Position numbers and translations under genes: made by a program
The notes under the pieces: generated by a model
The model's input: only the letters and a program-made list of their open reading frames with translations
Database searches by the model: none
What the model was told of the DNA's origin: nothing
In this document: one piece after another, positions 11,801 to 25,500 of the stretch
How the letters are laid out: the number at the start of each line of letters is the position of its first letter
Position numbering within the stretch: the first letter of the stretch is position 1
From: Lichtheimia corymbifera B2541
Taxonomy: Eukaryota > Mucoromycota > Mucoromycetes > Mucorales > Lichtheimiaceae
NCBI GenBank assembly: GCA_000697475.1
Contig: JNEU01000207.1
Location: 1-64,000 of the forward strand
Direction: 5' to 3'
DNA length: 64,000 nucleotides

Positions 11801-14800
11801 CCTACAATTATATTGATGTTAGTAATCCTTTGATTCATCATAATCCAATGCTGAATAAAACTTACTTTGTCTTACGAGCACGTTTGACACTCTCCATCTC
11901 TGCACCTGAATCAGACAAGGAGCGCGAAAATGCAACAAGTCGTTCCTCAATAAGCTTGACAGGGATATCAATGTCGGCCAAAATCTTTTTGGTCACACGC
12001 ACATCATTCTGCTCGCCGTTGGTTGCAACATCAATCAAAGAATTGAACAAGCTGCGTTGAGGTACCATCTTGGCTGTGGCAAAGAACTTTGGTGTGATCT
12101 GCTTGAGTGCAAAACGACGCGTGGAAGCTTGCCAGCCATCTTCATCTTCACCTTCCAAGGTATCCGAATTGGAAAGTAGGCGCAAAAAGATATCCAAAGT
12201 CTTGTCAGCCTTGGCACCAAAGTGAGAAGCACTGCTTGGCACGAAGCATCGCACAAGGAGTTCCACCAGCTGAGTCGATTGCTTGGTGCGAGGGCTGTCC
12301 AATGTCGATGAGAGAATAGGTGATAAGTTCTCCAACTTGCGAGAAGTCTCAACCTTGTCCAACAATTGCAATAAAGGAATACGGATATTGTCGCTGCTGA
12401 CCACCTTAATATGATGAAGAATAAGATCCAAAATATGCTTTGAACGTGCTGTGACTTGACGGTCTTTGGAGGTTTCAGACAAGCGAATAAAGTCTTGAAT
12501 AAGCATGAAAATGTAGTTGGGGTCCTCCTTCATTTCACGAGCATGTCCGGCAATAAATTCAACAAAGTGGGCTGCATCATTGGATTTGATATCGGCAATC
12601 TTGATGGCATCGGTTGCGTAGACTGTGTTGGCATTGATAATAGCACATTTCTTGGCAGCACCCGAGTCCGATGTCTTTTGTGATTCACGAAGGCGTTCGC
12701 CTGTAGGTAATCCAGCATGTGCGTAAGCAGCACGCACCACAAGCAATGTCTGAATTGCTTCTACACGCACAAGGGTTGATTCATCGTACAAGACAGGCAA
12801 AAGACCAGGCAAAATGTGTTGGAAATCCATGGCAGGGGCATTCTTGGTAGCATACGATGCAATATACAACTTGGCAATCTGCAATGCGCGAGCTCGTACC
12901 AAATGGCTTTCATCTAGCATACGTGGTACGTGAGTATACGAATGTAACTACCCTATCACGTGATGTTGTACTTACCAGATGAGCTCCACACGCTAATCAA
13001 AAAGGAAACCAAATCATCCTTGAGATGTTGAGAGATCAATACAGGGATCACTGTCTCGAAACAACCGAGAGATGAGCCACCGGTGAAGATGCGGAAGAGG
13101 TGGGTGAGGGCTGATGCGTATGCATTGGTGGATGATTTCTTATCGAGAAGGAACCAATCGATAGCAGCTGCAGGTCGTTTCATGGATGACGCTGTTGTAA
13201 TGAAGATGTTCTGTACAAGGTTGACGAACGTCTTGTCCATGACGCTTGTAACTTGGCGAAGGTTGATAAAAACATTATCAGAAAGGGTCTTGTCTTCAGC
13301 TGCAAAGTCGTCAGCATAATCCACACTGTAAATAGGCGCCAATTCTTGTTTGGAAAGCGAAGCAAGCACTGTCTCCAAAGAGCGGTTGATAAATGTGGAA
13401 GCTTCAGGGTGAAGTGCGATGGCTTGAGTGAGCACAAGCATAGCAGCCACCTTGTCCATGATTTCCTTGCTGCTAGCGAGTTCGGTCCAGAAAGCAATGG
13501 ATAATTCATTGTCAGGGATCTTGTTCGCTTCGAGTTGAATGAATGTCTTGGCCACTGGAGTATCCTTATCCTTTGCTGGCGTCTTCAAAGCTTCCTTCAA
13601 ATGTTGCACCTTATCATTCAAGACTTGGCTCGAGAAGATCACCGTGTCGTCAATGCTCTTGAACAATCTCTTGACCAACTTTGCAGGGGCAGTGACAGCA
13701 AAGAGAGCCAACAAGCGTGCTACATCGGTACACACCACCGCATATCGCTTGGCCAAATCACACAAAAGGAACTTGAGAACGACAACAGCTTCTGAACGCT
13801 TCATGGCATTGCTCTCATGCAACAAGGTGGATAACTTGGAAATGATGGTCTCGGCAGGAACATAATCCATAAGCTGATCAGGAATCTCGGCGACAGCGTA
13901 TAACAAAAGGTCATTGAAATCAGTAAGACTTTCAGCCAAAGCAGATTCGATCACATCGGATGACTATATATATATGAGGTTAATATGTTTATATTTTGTC
14001 TGTGCGTATATGGCATCTTACCTTTGCCAAGGGATTGCTGGTATCGTTCATAATGCTGATCAACTTTTGCACGGCCAAAAGGCGAGCTGATGGTGAAGGG
14101 CTGTGAAGGCAAAGATACAAGGTGGTGTTGGCTTCTTGTACCACTTCATGAGATGTACCCTTGAAACCCACAGAGGCAAACTCATAGAGTGCATCCTTTC
14201 CATTCGAATCCTTCAACTTGGTTTCCAATACGGTGTCGAGATCTTCCATGTAGCGTTGAGAGACATTGACCAACAAAGGACGAAGTTGTTGAATGTACTG
14301 GTTCTTTTTATCATCATCTTCTTCCAATGACATGTAAACGTCGATCGCCGATTCGACAAACAAACGGACATTGTCTCCTGATAAGATGCCGTCGAGAATC
14401 AATTGATTGATCAAAGCAGCCTTATCCTCGGTAAATGCATCAGGCTTGCAAAGTGCAGGCAACAAGGTAGCCATGAAACGATCGGTCTTGTACTTGACAG
14501 CAATATCTTGAAGTGTCTTTACAAATTCAGGATGAGCGAGGAGACGCTTATAGGAGGAGCTGCTAAGACGTCCAAAGGTTTCTTGGGATTGAGCGAGATG
14601 GACAATGGTAAGCAAAGCATAAGCAAAGCATGCCTCATTGTGATGCTTCAAAATGGATTTGGTGATGGTAACCAACGACGAGCTGCTAAAGGCGGTCCGT
14701 GCGGCAAGTTGAGAGATGATCATATAGCTGGCGATTTGGAATTCTGGAATGTCGTGTGCACGGAAACCATCAAAGATATGAGGAAGAAGGGCTGTCACGA

Positions 14801-15606
14801 TGTTCTCGCCAACACGATACGTGGTGTTGATATATTCAGTAATCGTAGCTGCATAGAACGAGTAAAGAGTCTTGAAAGGCACCGTTGTCTTGGATACCGT
14901 GTTGCATACGAAATCCAGAACCAGACGATTCTTGTCAACGCGCTTCACCAACAAAGAACGTTCCAAAGGAGTGCCACTTTTCTTGATAGGCAACAAGAAT
15001 GCCCACGACGTATTTTCCCTGTTGGATATAATTAATGACCTTTGTTTACCCATCACATCGTGAAGGTGGTAACTTACTTGATATCCAACAATGACACCAT
15101 TTGAGCAAAGAGCTTTGTCTCGTGATATGGAATAATGCATGCAAGGACAGCTTCAACATTGAAATCTTGAACACGGAAGCGACGAATCAACCATTCCATG
15201 GCTTTGGCTGCTGGCTTTAACAAAAAGTAGGGTGACAATTGTTGCAAAAAGGCTGCAATACTGGCATCCAATTTGGCATTTTCTTCGGCCGTCTAGAAAA
15301 GAAGACAGTGTGAGTATCCATGGTGGTCACCCTCTACTATTATCATGCCACATTTACCTGAAGGACGCGATCGACACTCTTCATGCTTTCTGAAAAGAGG
15401 GTTTTCTCAAACGGACCAAACTTTTCGTCGAGAATGGTCAGCTCCATAATACCATTGTGAGCGATGGAATAGATCGTCTCCAGATCGTAGTCGGCAGCTT
15501 CCCGAGAGTTGAACAACAGCGAGGGCTTGTGTCGTCGAGAGATCTCGGTCACATTGCGTAGATCGGCGGTACCAATGCGCTTGAGTTGATCCTGCAACAA
15601 CGACAT
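8820..15606 (-). CDS. UTP10: U3 snoRNP/SSU processome HEAT-repeat protein Utp10 (HEATR1)
   Basis: Nine exons read downward give 2,096 aa: 15606-15358, 15292-15078, 15018-14022, 13963-12976, 12913-11866, 11801-10266, 10195-9835, 9774-8970, 8911-8820. The N-terminus MSLLQDQLKRIGTADL and KPSLLFNSREAADYDLETIY are typical of Utp10, the middle is all-helical HEAT-like repeat, and the C-terminus reads DDDPRVEKLVQQ...HLGESLDKFFI, matching the conserved family ending (...LGEPLQKYF). Human HEATR1 is about 2,140 aa and yeast Utp10 about 1,770, so this is full length. It acts in the nucleolus in early pre-18S rRNA processing, in the UTP-A/t-UTP subcomplex linked to Pol I transcription. It is divergent from DNA-PKcs and convergent with TRM11, overlapping it by 4 nt. 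Confidence 0.95.
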
Positions 15607-16558
15607 TGGGGTGATCGAGAAAAGGCGGGAACAAACAGCAAAGAGGAGGGGGGAAAATGTGCCAGTGCTGGAGTTAAGAAAAAAAAGTTTCGTTCTCAGT
15701 GCGGAGCTTCCATTTCTGTGCTGCTTTCTGCATTGCTTCCCCTCAAATGTACATAGCGACTCGAGTAGTGATCAACTTTAATTTTATCATGCAAATAGAG
15801 ACTATGATATTCATGTTATGAAGGGTGGATTATTGTATGTACATGGTGTCAAGGTGGAGGTTATTTCAGGCAATAGAAAGGGAGCTAGCAGAGAAGTCGT
15901 ATAAGCTGCGGCTCGAGTAGAATGTGCACCAACACCAACTTTGCAAATGCATTACGAGAAGATAGCTACAAAAGGAGGAATGTAAACCTGTGCTTCATCA
16001 AGCCTATTAAAACGCATCACAATGACGACAATAATAATCATATTGGGATAACAATGAAACGCTGACGAGCATGGATCTATCACAAAATAGCTTCACCACA
16101 TCAAACTTGAGCTTTCAAGGTGTCAGCAATCAAACAATAATAGGATATGGTGGAATGTGGGTTACAACATTCATTTTTGTATATATGGACATGGTGGGGG
16201 ATGGGTATTTCAGTGATCACAAAAGAGTTGATAAGCAAGCAGGGGCGCCTTTCATAAAGAGCAGCCTTAATGCGCGATTGTATGAGTGTGTAAGTGTACT
16301 TGCTATTATTATCAATCACTTTCTGTTCACCAGAAGGAGATGTTGTTTTGTGTTTAATAAATGAAAAGTTCAAGGGGGACCTTCATCATTGAGGATATAA
16401 AGTTCATTGTGAGTGCGTGAGTGATTTCATTCATGCAGCAGGAAGGCGCAGTTTGGAAATGATCGTGTCAATCCATATTGACATTCACGGGCGCGTGTAT
16501 TTTCATTCTTCTTGACTCTCTACTCCTCCACCACCCCTCACACAACACCACCACCGCA
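15607..16558. other. Divergent intergenic region between UTP10 and DNA-PKcs
   Basis: About 0.95 kb. It holds short open frames on both strands at 16071-16373 that overlap each other and lack any domain or codon pattern, so they are probably chance. A pyrimidine-rich CACCACCCCTCACACAACACC tract precedes the DNA-PKcs start. Confidence 0.4.
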
Positions 16559-19500
16559 ATGTCACTCGCCACATTGGAGTCTCTGCTGCGCGAATTGGCC
16601 GCACATATACCAAGGAGTCTACGCCTCGATGACACCAACACAACGCCTGTCGCAATGGATGCAAAGCCTTTAGTCACAGATATAGCAGGCGTCTGCACAT
16701 CACTGGACGAATCAGATCTCGGTAAAGTCTTTATTTTCAATGCGTGAATGGAGGTTTAGAATATGTCATTGGAGTCATTAACACAAGGATATATGCGCAG
16801 AATATGCGTGCAGCCTCTTGTTCAAATCCGATTACTCGTTGATCATATTTCTTCGCCATAACATGAACAACAAAGAATCGAGTATTCAATCAGCACAGAC
16901 AGAGGCCCTCCGATTCCTTGCCGACTTCATCATCAAAATGCAAAAGGTTCTGCAGCCTTATTGTTACATTATTGGGGTAAGTTAAAGTCATACGAGGTGA
17001 TGATGATGCACTGACAACACTCCTACTCCTACTAGCAATGTTGCTTTGCTCTCGGATATCATGGTTCAGGTCGTGTCAAGACTTCAGCTATTGAGACACT
17101 GATTGTATTATTCGACACAAGCAAAAGTAACCTCGACGTGGGCGATTTGAACGTGTCCGAATTCTTTTCAAAGTATGTATATATATATATATCCATATCC
17201 CCTCTCTTTGACAGCCTATCTCACACTTTTACATTAGATTTTCTCATGCGTATACACTCAATGTGACAAAGACCTCCAATACTACCAAGGCTTCTATCCT
17301 TGATCTTCTGGGCACTATCATGCTGTATCATCCAACCAAGGTCTCTGAACCTCAAGTAGCGCAAACTTTCAGATGGTGTCTTGGCACATTGCAGCATCAA
17401 TTATTTTCCAACAAGGAGGCTGAAAACACCCTTGTCACAGGTGCTATCCGTGGCTTGAACAAGATGATTGATTCTTCACACAACACAATCGAGAGGGGTA
17501 AGTTGATACCATCACTGGTGGATAGCATAGCTCATGGTCCCATTCATAGGATCCGAAGATGCACAACAATTGTACAAATGTATACGCCGCTTGTTTGATC
17601 TACCAGAGCACTTGGCACGCTATGATGCACCCATTGGTATGTGGATATTGGTTAATGGATATGGGGGACACGCACGTCATTGATGACTGACATTTGACTT
17701 TGAAAGCTGCCTTACTCTTTCTCGAGAAACACGCATCTTTATTTGGACAATGGCTTGTGGACGATTGCAAATGGTTGTACGAACACTTTAGAGGATTTAT
17801 TGAACATCAAAATCGGGATATATCCAAGGCTGGTTACGGTGCAATCAATGAATTCATGCGACAGGTATATGTGAGAGTAGAGAAGAGAAAACATGGGCAG
17901 CCTGATTAATCAGTGATGATCATGACAGGTTTCTCAAGCGTTGGCAAAGCAAGCTGAAGGACCTGGTGAACGAGCTGCATTTCAGGTATGATGAATAGGA
18001 ATCAAAGACTTATCGAACGAGTCATTGAACAGGGTGTTATATATAGTACCTTCTTGGACAATTCGATGAGACTACTCGCACCGATCCCAGTCAACTGTCT
18101 CTCCGAGATCTATCTATCGCCATCCGCGGCATTGGTTACCTGTCTATTGCATTCTCAAAGCATTTGAGCACAGACGAAGTGGAAATCCTCAAAGATCGCC
18201 TAGTCAGCATGAGCTCATGGTTCTATTCAGAGTAAGCTTTTATTGTTTAAATCAAACCATGTGCATGTAAGCTCACTGTATATATATAGTTACAATGCCA
18301 ACAGAGAGAATTTCCAAGGACAAATACCAGCATTTATACAGGCATATACTTCCTTTGCCAGCAATATCGACACACTTTCAGCATCTCTCATGGCAACAAT
18401 CGTAAAAATGGTCGAGTCCTTCATGTACAACTACGCACGATTGAGCAGCATCACACGTCCATCAGGCATTTATGCCATACAACGCTTATTGCGAGTGCTT
18501 TATGACAAGGGCGAAGGAATATTACGAGGATTTTTATCGGATTTCTGTAAGTATATATAGGGACAACAGCATGCGACGGCGTTCAGGTTCTAATTTGTCT
18601 TTGAATAGTTTACAAAGCCCTGACTTATACATGCAGTGACATAACCAATGACCAAAGTGCTCCGGTGTACATGGACTTTATCTACTTTTGGGAGTCAGTA
18701 CTTTGCGACAAATACGACAAGAACATGAGAAAGAAGGACGTTGAGCAAGCAGCCGAGATTCAAAAACAACGACAACGCATATACTTTGATGAATTCCTAT
18801 CATCCTTCCTCAAGATCATCGATGCATTTGACTTGGAATACAAAGACATCACAGAGAAGGATAAGCAGTCCATTACTGACCAGCGTGAGGCATACATTGC
18901 AACAAGCTTTGGAGATTTGAAGGCAACCAACACAAAGGATTTCATGCTCTTTCACAACATGGTCCAGTTTTGGTGCATTCTTTTACCCCGTTTACCAAGT
19001 CATCGCTTGAAAGATTGGTTCCATATATCAGCTAGCGCCATCATTTCACACAGCATCAAACGTCAACTCGTCAGTGGATTTTACAAAATGTTGGCGGCCA
19101 TGTTGTCGGTTGCAGATCAACACGCATTCTTTCATGGATTCAAGGAGCTTTATACCAAAGAGCAGCAGCAAATTGACCAACCTGATGATATATCCAGACT
19201 TGCTTCAAAGACGAAAGTATGTATATACATATATAATGCATGTCCCATTCATTAATTGAGAATCATAGACGGACCTTTATTCTGCATTTCTCATCATTCG
19301 GGATTTCTTGAAAGAAGTATGGCAGCGACAGCAACTATTCAAAGATGAGCTATTGGCGGCATGTTTGCAACTCATGCTGACATACCCTCTTGCCTTTTTC
19401 GATGTACGTGAGCTGGTACCTCCCATTCAATCAGCCCTGAAGATGGGTGTCACCTTTTATCCGATGGCCACAATTGCTTTGGATGCCCTGGACAAGATAG

Positions 19501-22500
19501 TGGATCCTCCTGGGGAGTCATCAGCAACCCAAGACTTGTCATTTTTGGTCGACATTCTGCCATTACTGAATGAATACCTGTTGATGGATTTGCGTGTCAA
19601 GGCCAACACATACAAGGAACCTAGAAAAAAGGCAAGAGTCCTGACTGCCGCGGAACGTAAACGACATGAGATCCATTTCCAAGCGACCTCTGAAATCCTT
19701 GGTGCGACAACGATAGAGGATGTCAGTTTGGGAGATATCCAGCTTCGTGTGATGCGGTTCCTTGGTAAGATTGGTGGCGTCAACAAGCTCATGATCAAGG
19801 CACAGATGGATGCAGCAAGTGCTACTGCTGGCAGTGTGGGACAACAACTCGTGGCATGGGATCCTAAACGAAGACTTCATATTGGTGTACCCTTCCCCAA
19901 AGCCAAAATATCTCTCTCATTTGGTAAAGTATATATTGGAATATATCTTAAGAATGGGATAACTAACATGCTGAAATAGACAACCTACTCCCACGTATTT
20001 GTGAACTTGCTGAATTGTCGCCGGATCGACAAGTCAAGGTGGCAGCATGCGAGCTATTACATGCGCTTGTCATTTTCATGATTGGTGACACTGCTTTCCG
20101 ACCTCCAAGAACCACCAGGAACAAGGATGAAGAGCCTGAAGCACCTTATATTCGGCTGTATCGACGCATCTTTCCTATCTTGCTGCGACTTGCTGTCGAT
20201 ATTGACTTGGTTCCAAGGAAGATGTTTAGCGATCTTAACGCCCAAGTGATCCATTGGTTTACCAACAATACTCAATATGAAAACCAGGAAACGGTGACAC
20301 TCTTATCCGCATGCCTTGATGCTGCTTGCTCTGAAGATTCTGGTTTACGATCGTATGGAGCTGATTGTGTGCAAGAATTCGTAAAGTGGACCATAAAGCA
20401 GCAAAGTGTGCGACAAGAAAGTCCTTTGAATATCCGATCCCTTCTCAAGCGACTATACAACATGACATCCCATCCAAGTGCCATGCAACGTCTTGGAGCA
20501 TGTATGGTGTTCAACAAAATCTATCGCATCTTTCGTGAGGAGCCTCAGCTCGTCAGTGAATATACGCTGGAGCTGTTATACCACTTGTTCTTTTGTCTCA
20601 AATTGGCTGAAGATGATCTTCCATATATTGGTAAGGAGCAGTAGTATGAGTGATAGACATGGGCATGTGGGTAATAATTGAATGATGATGATAGGTACTC
20701 GGGAGCAGGCCAAACAAGGCATTCGCCATATTTACCGTATTTTGGAACGAAAGGCTGCAGTATTTCTTAAGGAGGAAAAGACACGAAGACGGGTACCTGG
20801 TATCGAACAAGCTGATTTGCCATCCATGGTTGCGTGGGCATTTGAACAAAGTGGAAAGCTGCAACGTGAGTATGCAAGAGAATGCATGCATTTCTTTACA
20901 GAGTTTGTGAAAAAACTACCAAGTAAGTTCAAGTTTTGGGTAAATGAAAGATGGTGGTATCTTAACGTCAATCAATAGATATCAAAAGTGGACGTCAATG
21001 GTTGGAGAAGGCATTAAGCAAGGATAATGGTCTCGTGATCCGTATTTTCGAGTCAGAACATCTTCAACAATCCGAGTTTACAAAGGCTGGTTCAACCCTA
21101 CTATGGCTGAAAGGGGTTACTTGTTCACTTGACGGTTACATTTGGATCCTTGAAAACGACATGATGGATGCCAACATTATTTTTGAGCAACAAGACTCGG
21201 TACTTCTTGAAAAATGTGTTTACTTTTTGGAGCACAAGCCGTCTGATTTGCTCAAGATACAAAGCAGTGATAGCGCCATTGAACGGACCCGAGCCCAATC
21301 ACTTTACGCTTATGGATCATACCAGATTGTACGCATGCTCACTTTGGCAGCAAAATCGCAAAAGAGTGGACACACCTTGGATGATTCCCGCCTTTTACTA
21401 CACCCTGAGCTTATCGAGAACATTGCGCAAATGCTGATGCTTCCTGAGCAATATGTGCAAGCCGCACACGCTGAAAAAAGCACTATATCCACGTTGATTT
21501 CGACGGAAAAGGTGCGTCGTGCTGCAAAGGAGAACATCCAAATCATGGCAACCATAAGCCCCTCAGAATATTTACCTCGGATCGCCAAGGCATGTGCCTC
21601 CATTCAATACTCGCATCGTACCAATTTAGCGGCCTTGCAATTGGATCAGTGTAAGTGTGATGATGAATGATACATAGAATGATTATTAATCTCGAATGGA
21701 TAGGTAATATGAGCGACATGATGCAGATAGTAGAAGGCGTCAAGATCCTCCAAGAGCTAAAGTTGCTTGAAAATGTGTGCAAGGTAGCACCAAGGTCATC
21801 TGGAAATCGCACTACAGCCATCGGCTTTTGCTCTGATCTCTTTGGCAAGTTCCGGCAGCTTCAGTGGACTGAGGATCCTCCTTCAATTCAACTACTTGGA
21901 AACATGCTCAAGATCGCATTTCATGAGGAAACAGTGGCGTCACAACATGCAAAGGAGCTACTCTTCGACATTGGCGAAAATGATGCCGAACGTCTTGCGG
22001 TGTACCAAAAGTTTGGCCTCTATGTATGAGATTGGGATGGAGATTCTTGCGAGAATGGTTAGCTGACATAGGATGGTGTAGATGAACGATTGCTTTGCTA
22101 GCGATTTCAAGATATTTGCTCCCTTAATGGTTGACAACATTTCAGACAGTTTCATCCACAACACAATACTCGGCTTGGTCAAGCATTTACAGAGAAATCA
22201 GAAAACACGGCGAAACGAGGTTGTCGCATTCATGAATGAGGTAAGCTGATCATAACGAGAATGAGATGTGATACTCACTTGGGATCTTGGTAGCTTATCC
22301 GCGAGCCTGGGATCCTTCAAAAACTGTAAGTATACTCTATTCTAAGGGATGTTGCATTTGAGGACTAACGAGCCCTTGGAAATAGGTTGGATGAATGGAA
22401 GGACCTAGTGAATCTCCCCGATTTGATCACACTCTTCAAGTGCATCTTAGGAGCCGACGTTGGTCTTTTATCAAGAAACAAGGCAAAGCCCATATTTTCT

Positions 22501-25500
22501 GTCTTTTGCCAAGGACTGCTTACATTTCTCAGAAACGATGTCCCGTTGGCCATCAAGATGGAAGCGTTTGACTTGCTACCTGCGTATATTTGTATCGAAA
22601 GCGATTATCTTGAACCGGTAAGTCGTCTTTTTCACCTACTTATCGTCTTAGCCAGTTCTAAGCACGTTGTCATTTTAGATCAAGCAAGCACTAAAGGAGA
22701 CAGTGAATCGTCAATTCCCACCTTCATCGAAGGATTTGGATCCAAGTTCCGAAATGTAAGAGAAAAACTACCCCACTTTATCATGTAATGATACTGATGC
22801 CTTTAATTTGTAGGTACAATACTTATATCACTGCACTGGACAAGCTATTGGGATTGATGAACGAAGTCTATCCCGAGATTATCTTTGAGACGCTTTTGCC
22901 GATCTTCATCCAAGAAGAGGAACATGTGCATGCTAAGGCTATCAAGGAGGCTATTTCCAACTTTGCGAAGAATCTCGGCCGAGTGCGTTTCGAGAATGTC
23001 ACGGAGCGCTGCTTTGGGTAAAATCCACGCCATCTATGCCCAATGCTGGTTGATTAATATTGGAGTCATGTAGCTACTTTATGGATCGGGAACTTGACAT
23101 GTTATGGCGACGTAATGCTGGGGAATTGCTGATATCCTTATTGCAAAAGGTGCCCCAAGACTACATGTTTTCCTTTTACAAGCGTCATGTTTCCGACATC
23201 ATGGGGATTCTGAATCAAGAGGAGCTACGACGAGGCACTGACAAGGAGATTTGCGTTGATCTGGATGAAAAATATTGCGGCTTTCGGTTGATGGGGATAT
23301 CCTTTTCTGATACAATAGTGGGATGGGAAGGTGGGGAGGTATATGAGAATGATGACAATCCTTAACGAATTACAGCACACCCTTTATTCTCGAGCAGACT
23401 ATGGCCAGCAAATCCATGGCACCACAAGTGAACTTGCAATGCATTACGAGAAAGACGGTCCTTCAGCTAATGGCACAAAGTTGACAAACGATCTTCTCAA
23501 TGATTACATCCGCTCAAAGACACCCAAGGTATAATTGTGGATATACAAGAGTTGATCGGATAACTAATTAGCATTGTGACAGGATCCCCGTGAAACACCA
23601 GTGGTCTTGGAATCGCGACGCCGATATCAGCAAGCGGCATACAATGCTATCGCTAAAGCCATTGATCGCACACAGTCCAAGCCAAAGATCTTTGCAAAGG
23701 CCCTTTTTGCTGATCCAAAGCAGCAACCTCTATGGCAGAATATCGTGGATGTCGATGAAACGCTCGACCTCAAGGATCAGTTTACAGAAAGGATGTCCAA
23801 GAAAAACATTGAAGATTTTCGTGCCAGGTCCGGCTTCCGTGCATCTGCAAGCAGCATGTCAAATGATCAATACATGAAGTCCATGCAGCTGAGTAAAAGC
23901 AGGTAAAATGCGTCTTTATTGAATAAGGGGGCCAAGATGATTGAATGATACTGATTAATATTATTAGTCTCGCCGAACCATCGTTTTCCCAAGTAAGGAT
24001 GTTTTTGAGAGTGGGCGAGAATTATGAGTTGTTGCTTACTATTCCAATATAGATGGTCTTGGAAGCCACTGGACAGCAAATTCCTGGCAAGGAAACTGAA
24101 TCTGTACCGGACGACCCTATGGACATTGATTCCGAAGTGCAAGAGGAAGCTCAAATGGATGACGATGGCACACCGTAAGTTGTCAGTTGGGATTTATGAG
24201 GATTTTTAGAGCTGACCACGTTTTCTACAGTGCGGATGAATATGAATTGGACGAGATCAACAAGAATCCATGCATGGAAACCATGGTCACAATCATCAAG
24301 CGCTTGCATAATGTCATTGCCAAACCCGAGAACTATCAATCCGGCATGCCAGAATGGATGACAGCTCTATCAAAAGTATTCAATGCAGCGGGTAAGGATT
24401 GGAATGTGATGCTGCTTTTACGTGTAATGGATCGCTTACTGGGGGATATATATAGATACGCCTTTGAATGTGCAAGTATACATTGCCCGATTGATCTGTA
24501 ACTGCAAGTATGCGTTTGCACCTTATGCCGCCTATTGGATTCGACCTATCATGAAACTGGCTTTGAAAGGCAACACATTCGGTGCACCCATCAACTATCT
24601 CGTGCAAGACCTAGTGGTTTTGGTGATTGTCTGGGGAGAACAAGTTACCTTTAGGGATAACTATGACGATCGCTTATTGATTTCAGACTTTGTGGTAAGG
24701 CTCAATCTTAGCGCGTGTTTGTATGTGTGTGATTTAGTATTAATGACATTTATATAGCACTATCTGATGAAAAATACCCTCAGCAAGGAGAAAAATGGGC
24801 AGGAGTTGCGTGTTATCAAGTTCCGCGTGTATCTGGTCAAGAAGCTATTTGACTTGTGGGGCAAACTTGTCATTGTTCCAACGGTAAGCTAAAAAATATC
24901 ATTGGGTTCGCTCTTTGTTATTGACAATCTCGCTATTAGGATATCATCCTTGATCTAGCGACAAGGAATCAAAAGTCTCGAGAAAATCTTGCCGGTCTAC
25001 AATTTGGAGGCATGTTTCTTGCACATGACACTGATCTTTACTATGATGGCCCAGAGGCGAGCCTTCGAGGGTTGACTGAGGAAGCATTCTACGACAAACT
25101 TGCAATCAATTTCCATCACAAATATCGTGACGTTGTTGGAGATGCAGCTGAGGTAAATGCTACAAATGATCAGGGAGTTAAGAGGTTAGATAACTCATCC
25201 ATCGTTGGTAATTTGAAAAGGTGTTTGCATGGTCCATTGAATTGAAAAGGAAGAAAGGACAACCGACAGATTATCTCGAGAAGCTGTTGAAATCAAAGTT
25301 GACATCATTGGATCCCCAGGTCGGCCAGGGAGGCGACGATGCACGTTTCTTGGCTTGTCTTACCCGTATCCAGATCCACTGCCGCGATATTGCCGAGCAA
25401 TACTTGAACAAGGTCCTTCGTTTGTTACCGCACCTCTATGGCAATGCTCAGGTGATGGCTCTCCAGGTCATTGGTTATGCAATCGATAAAGTGGAGGATC

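Noticed and set aside
16071..16373. Overlapping open frames on both strands between UTP10 and DNA-PKcs
   Set aside because: They are mutually antisense and short, with no domain and no splice context. Likely promoter DNA.
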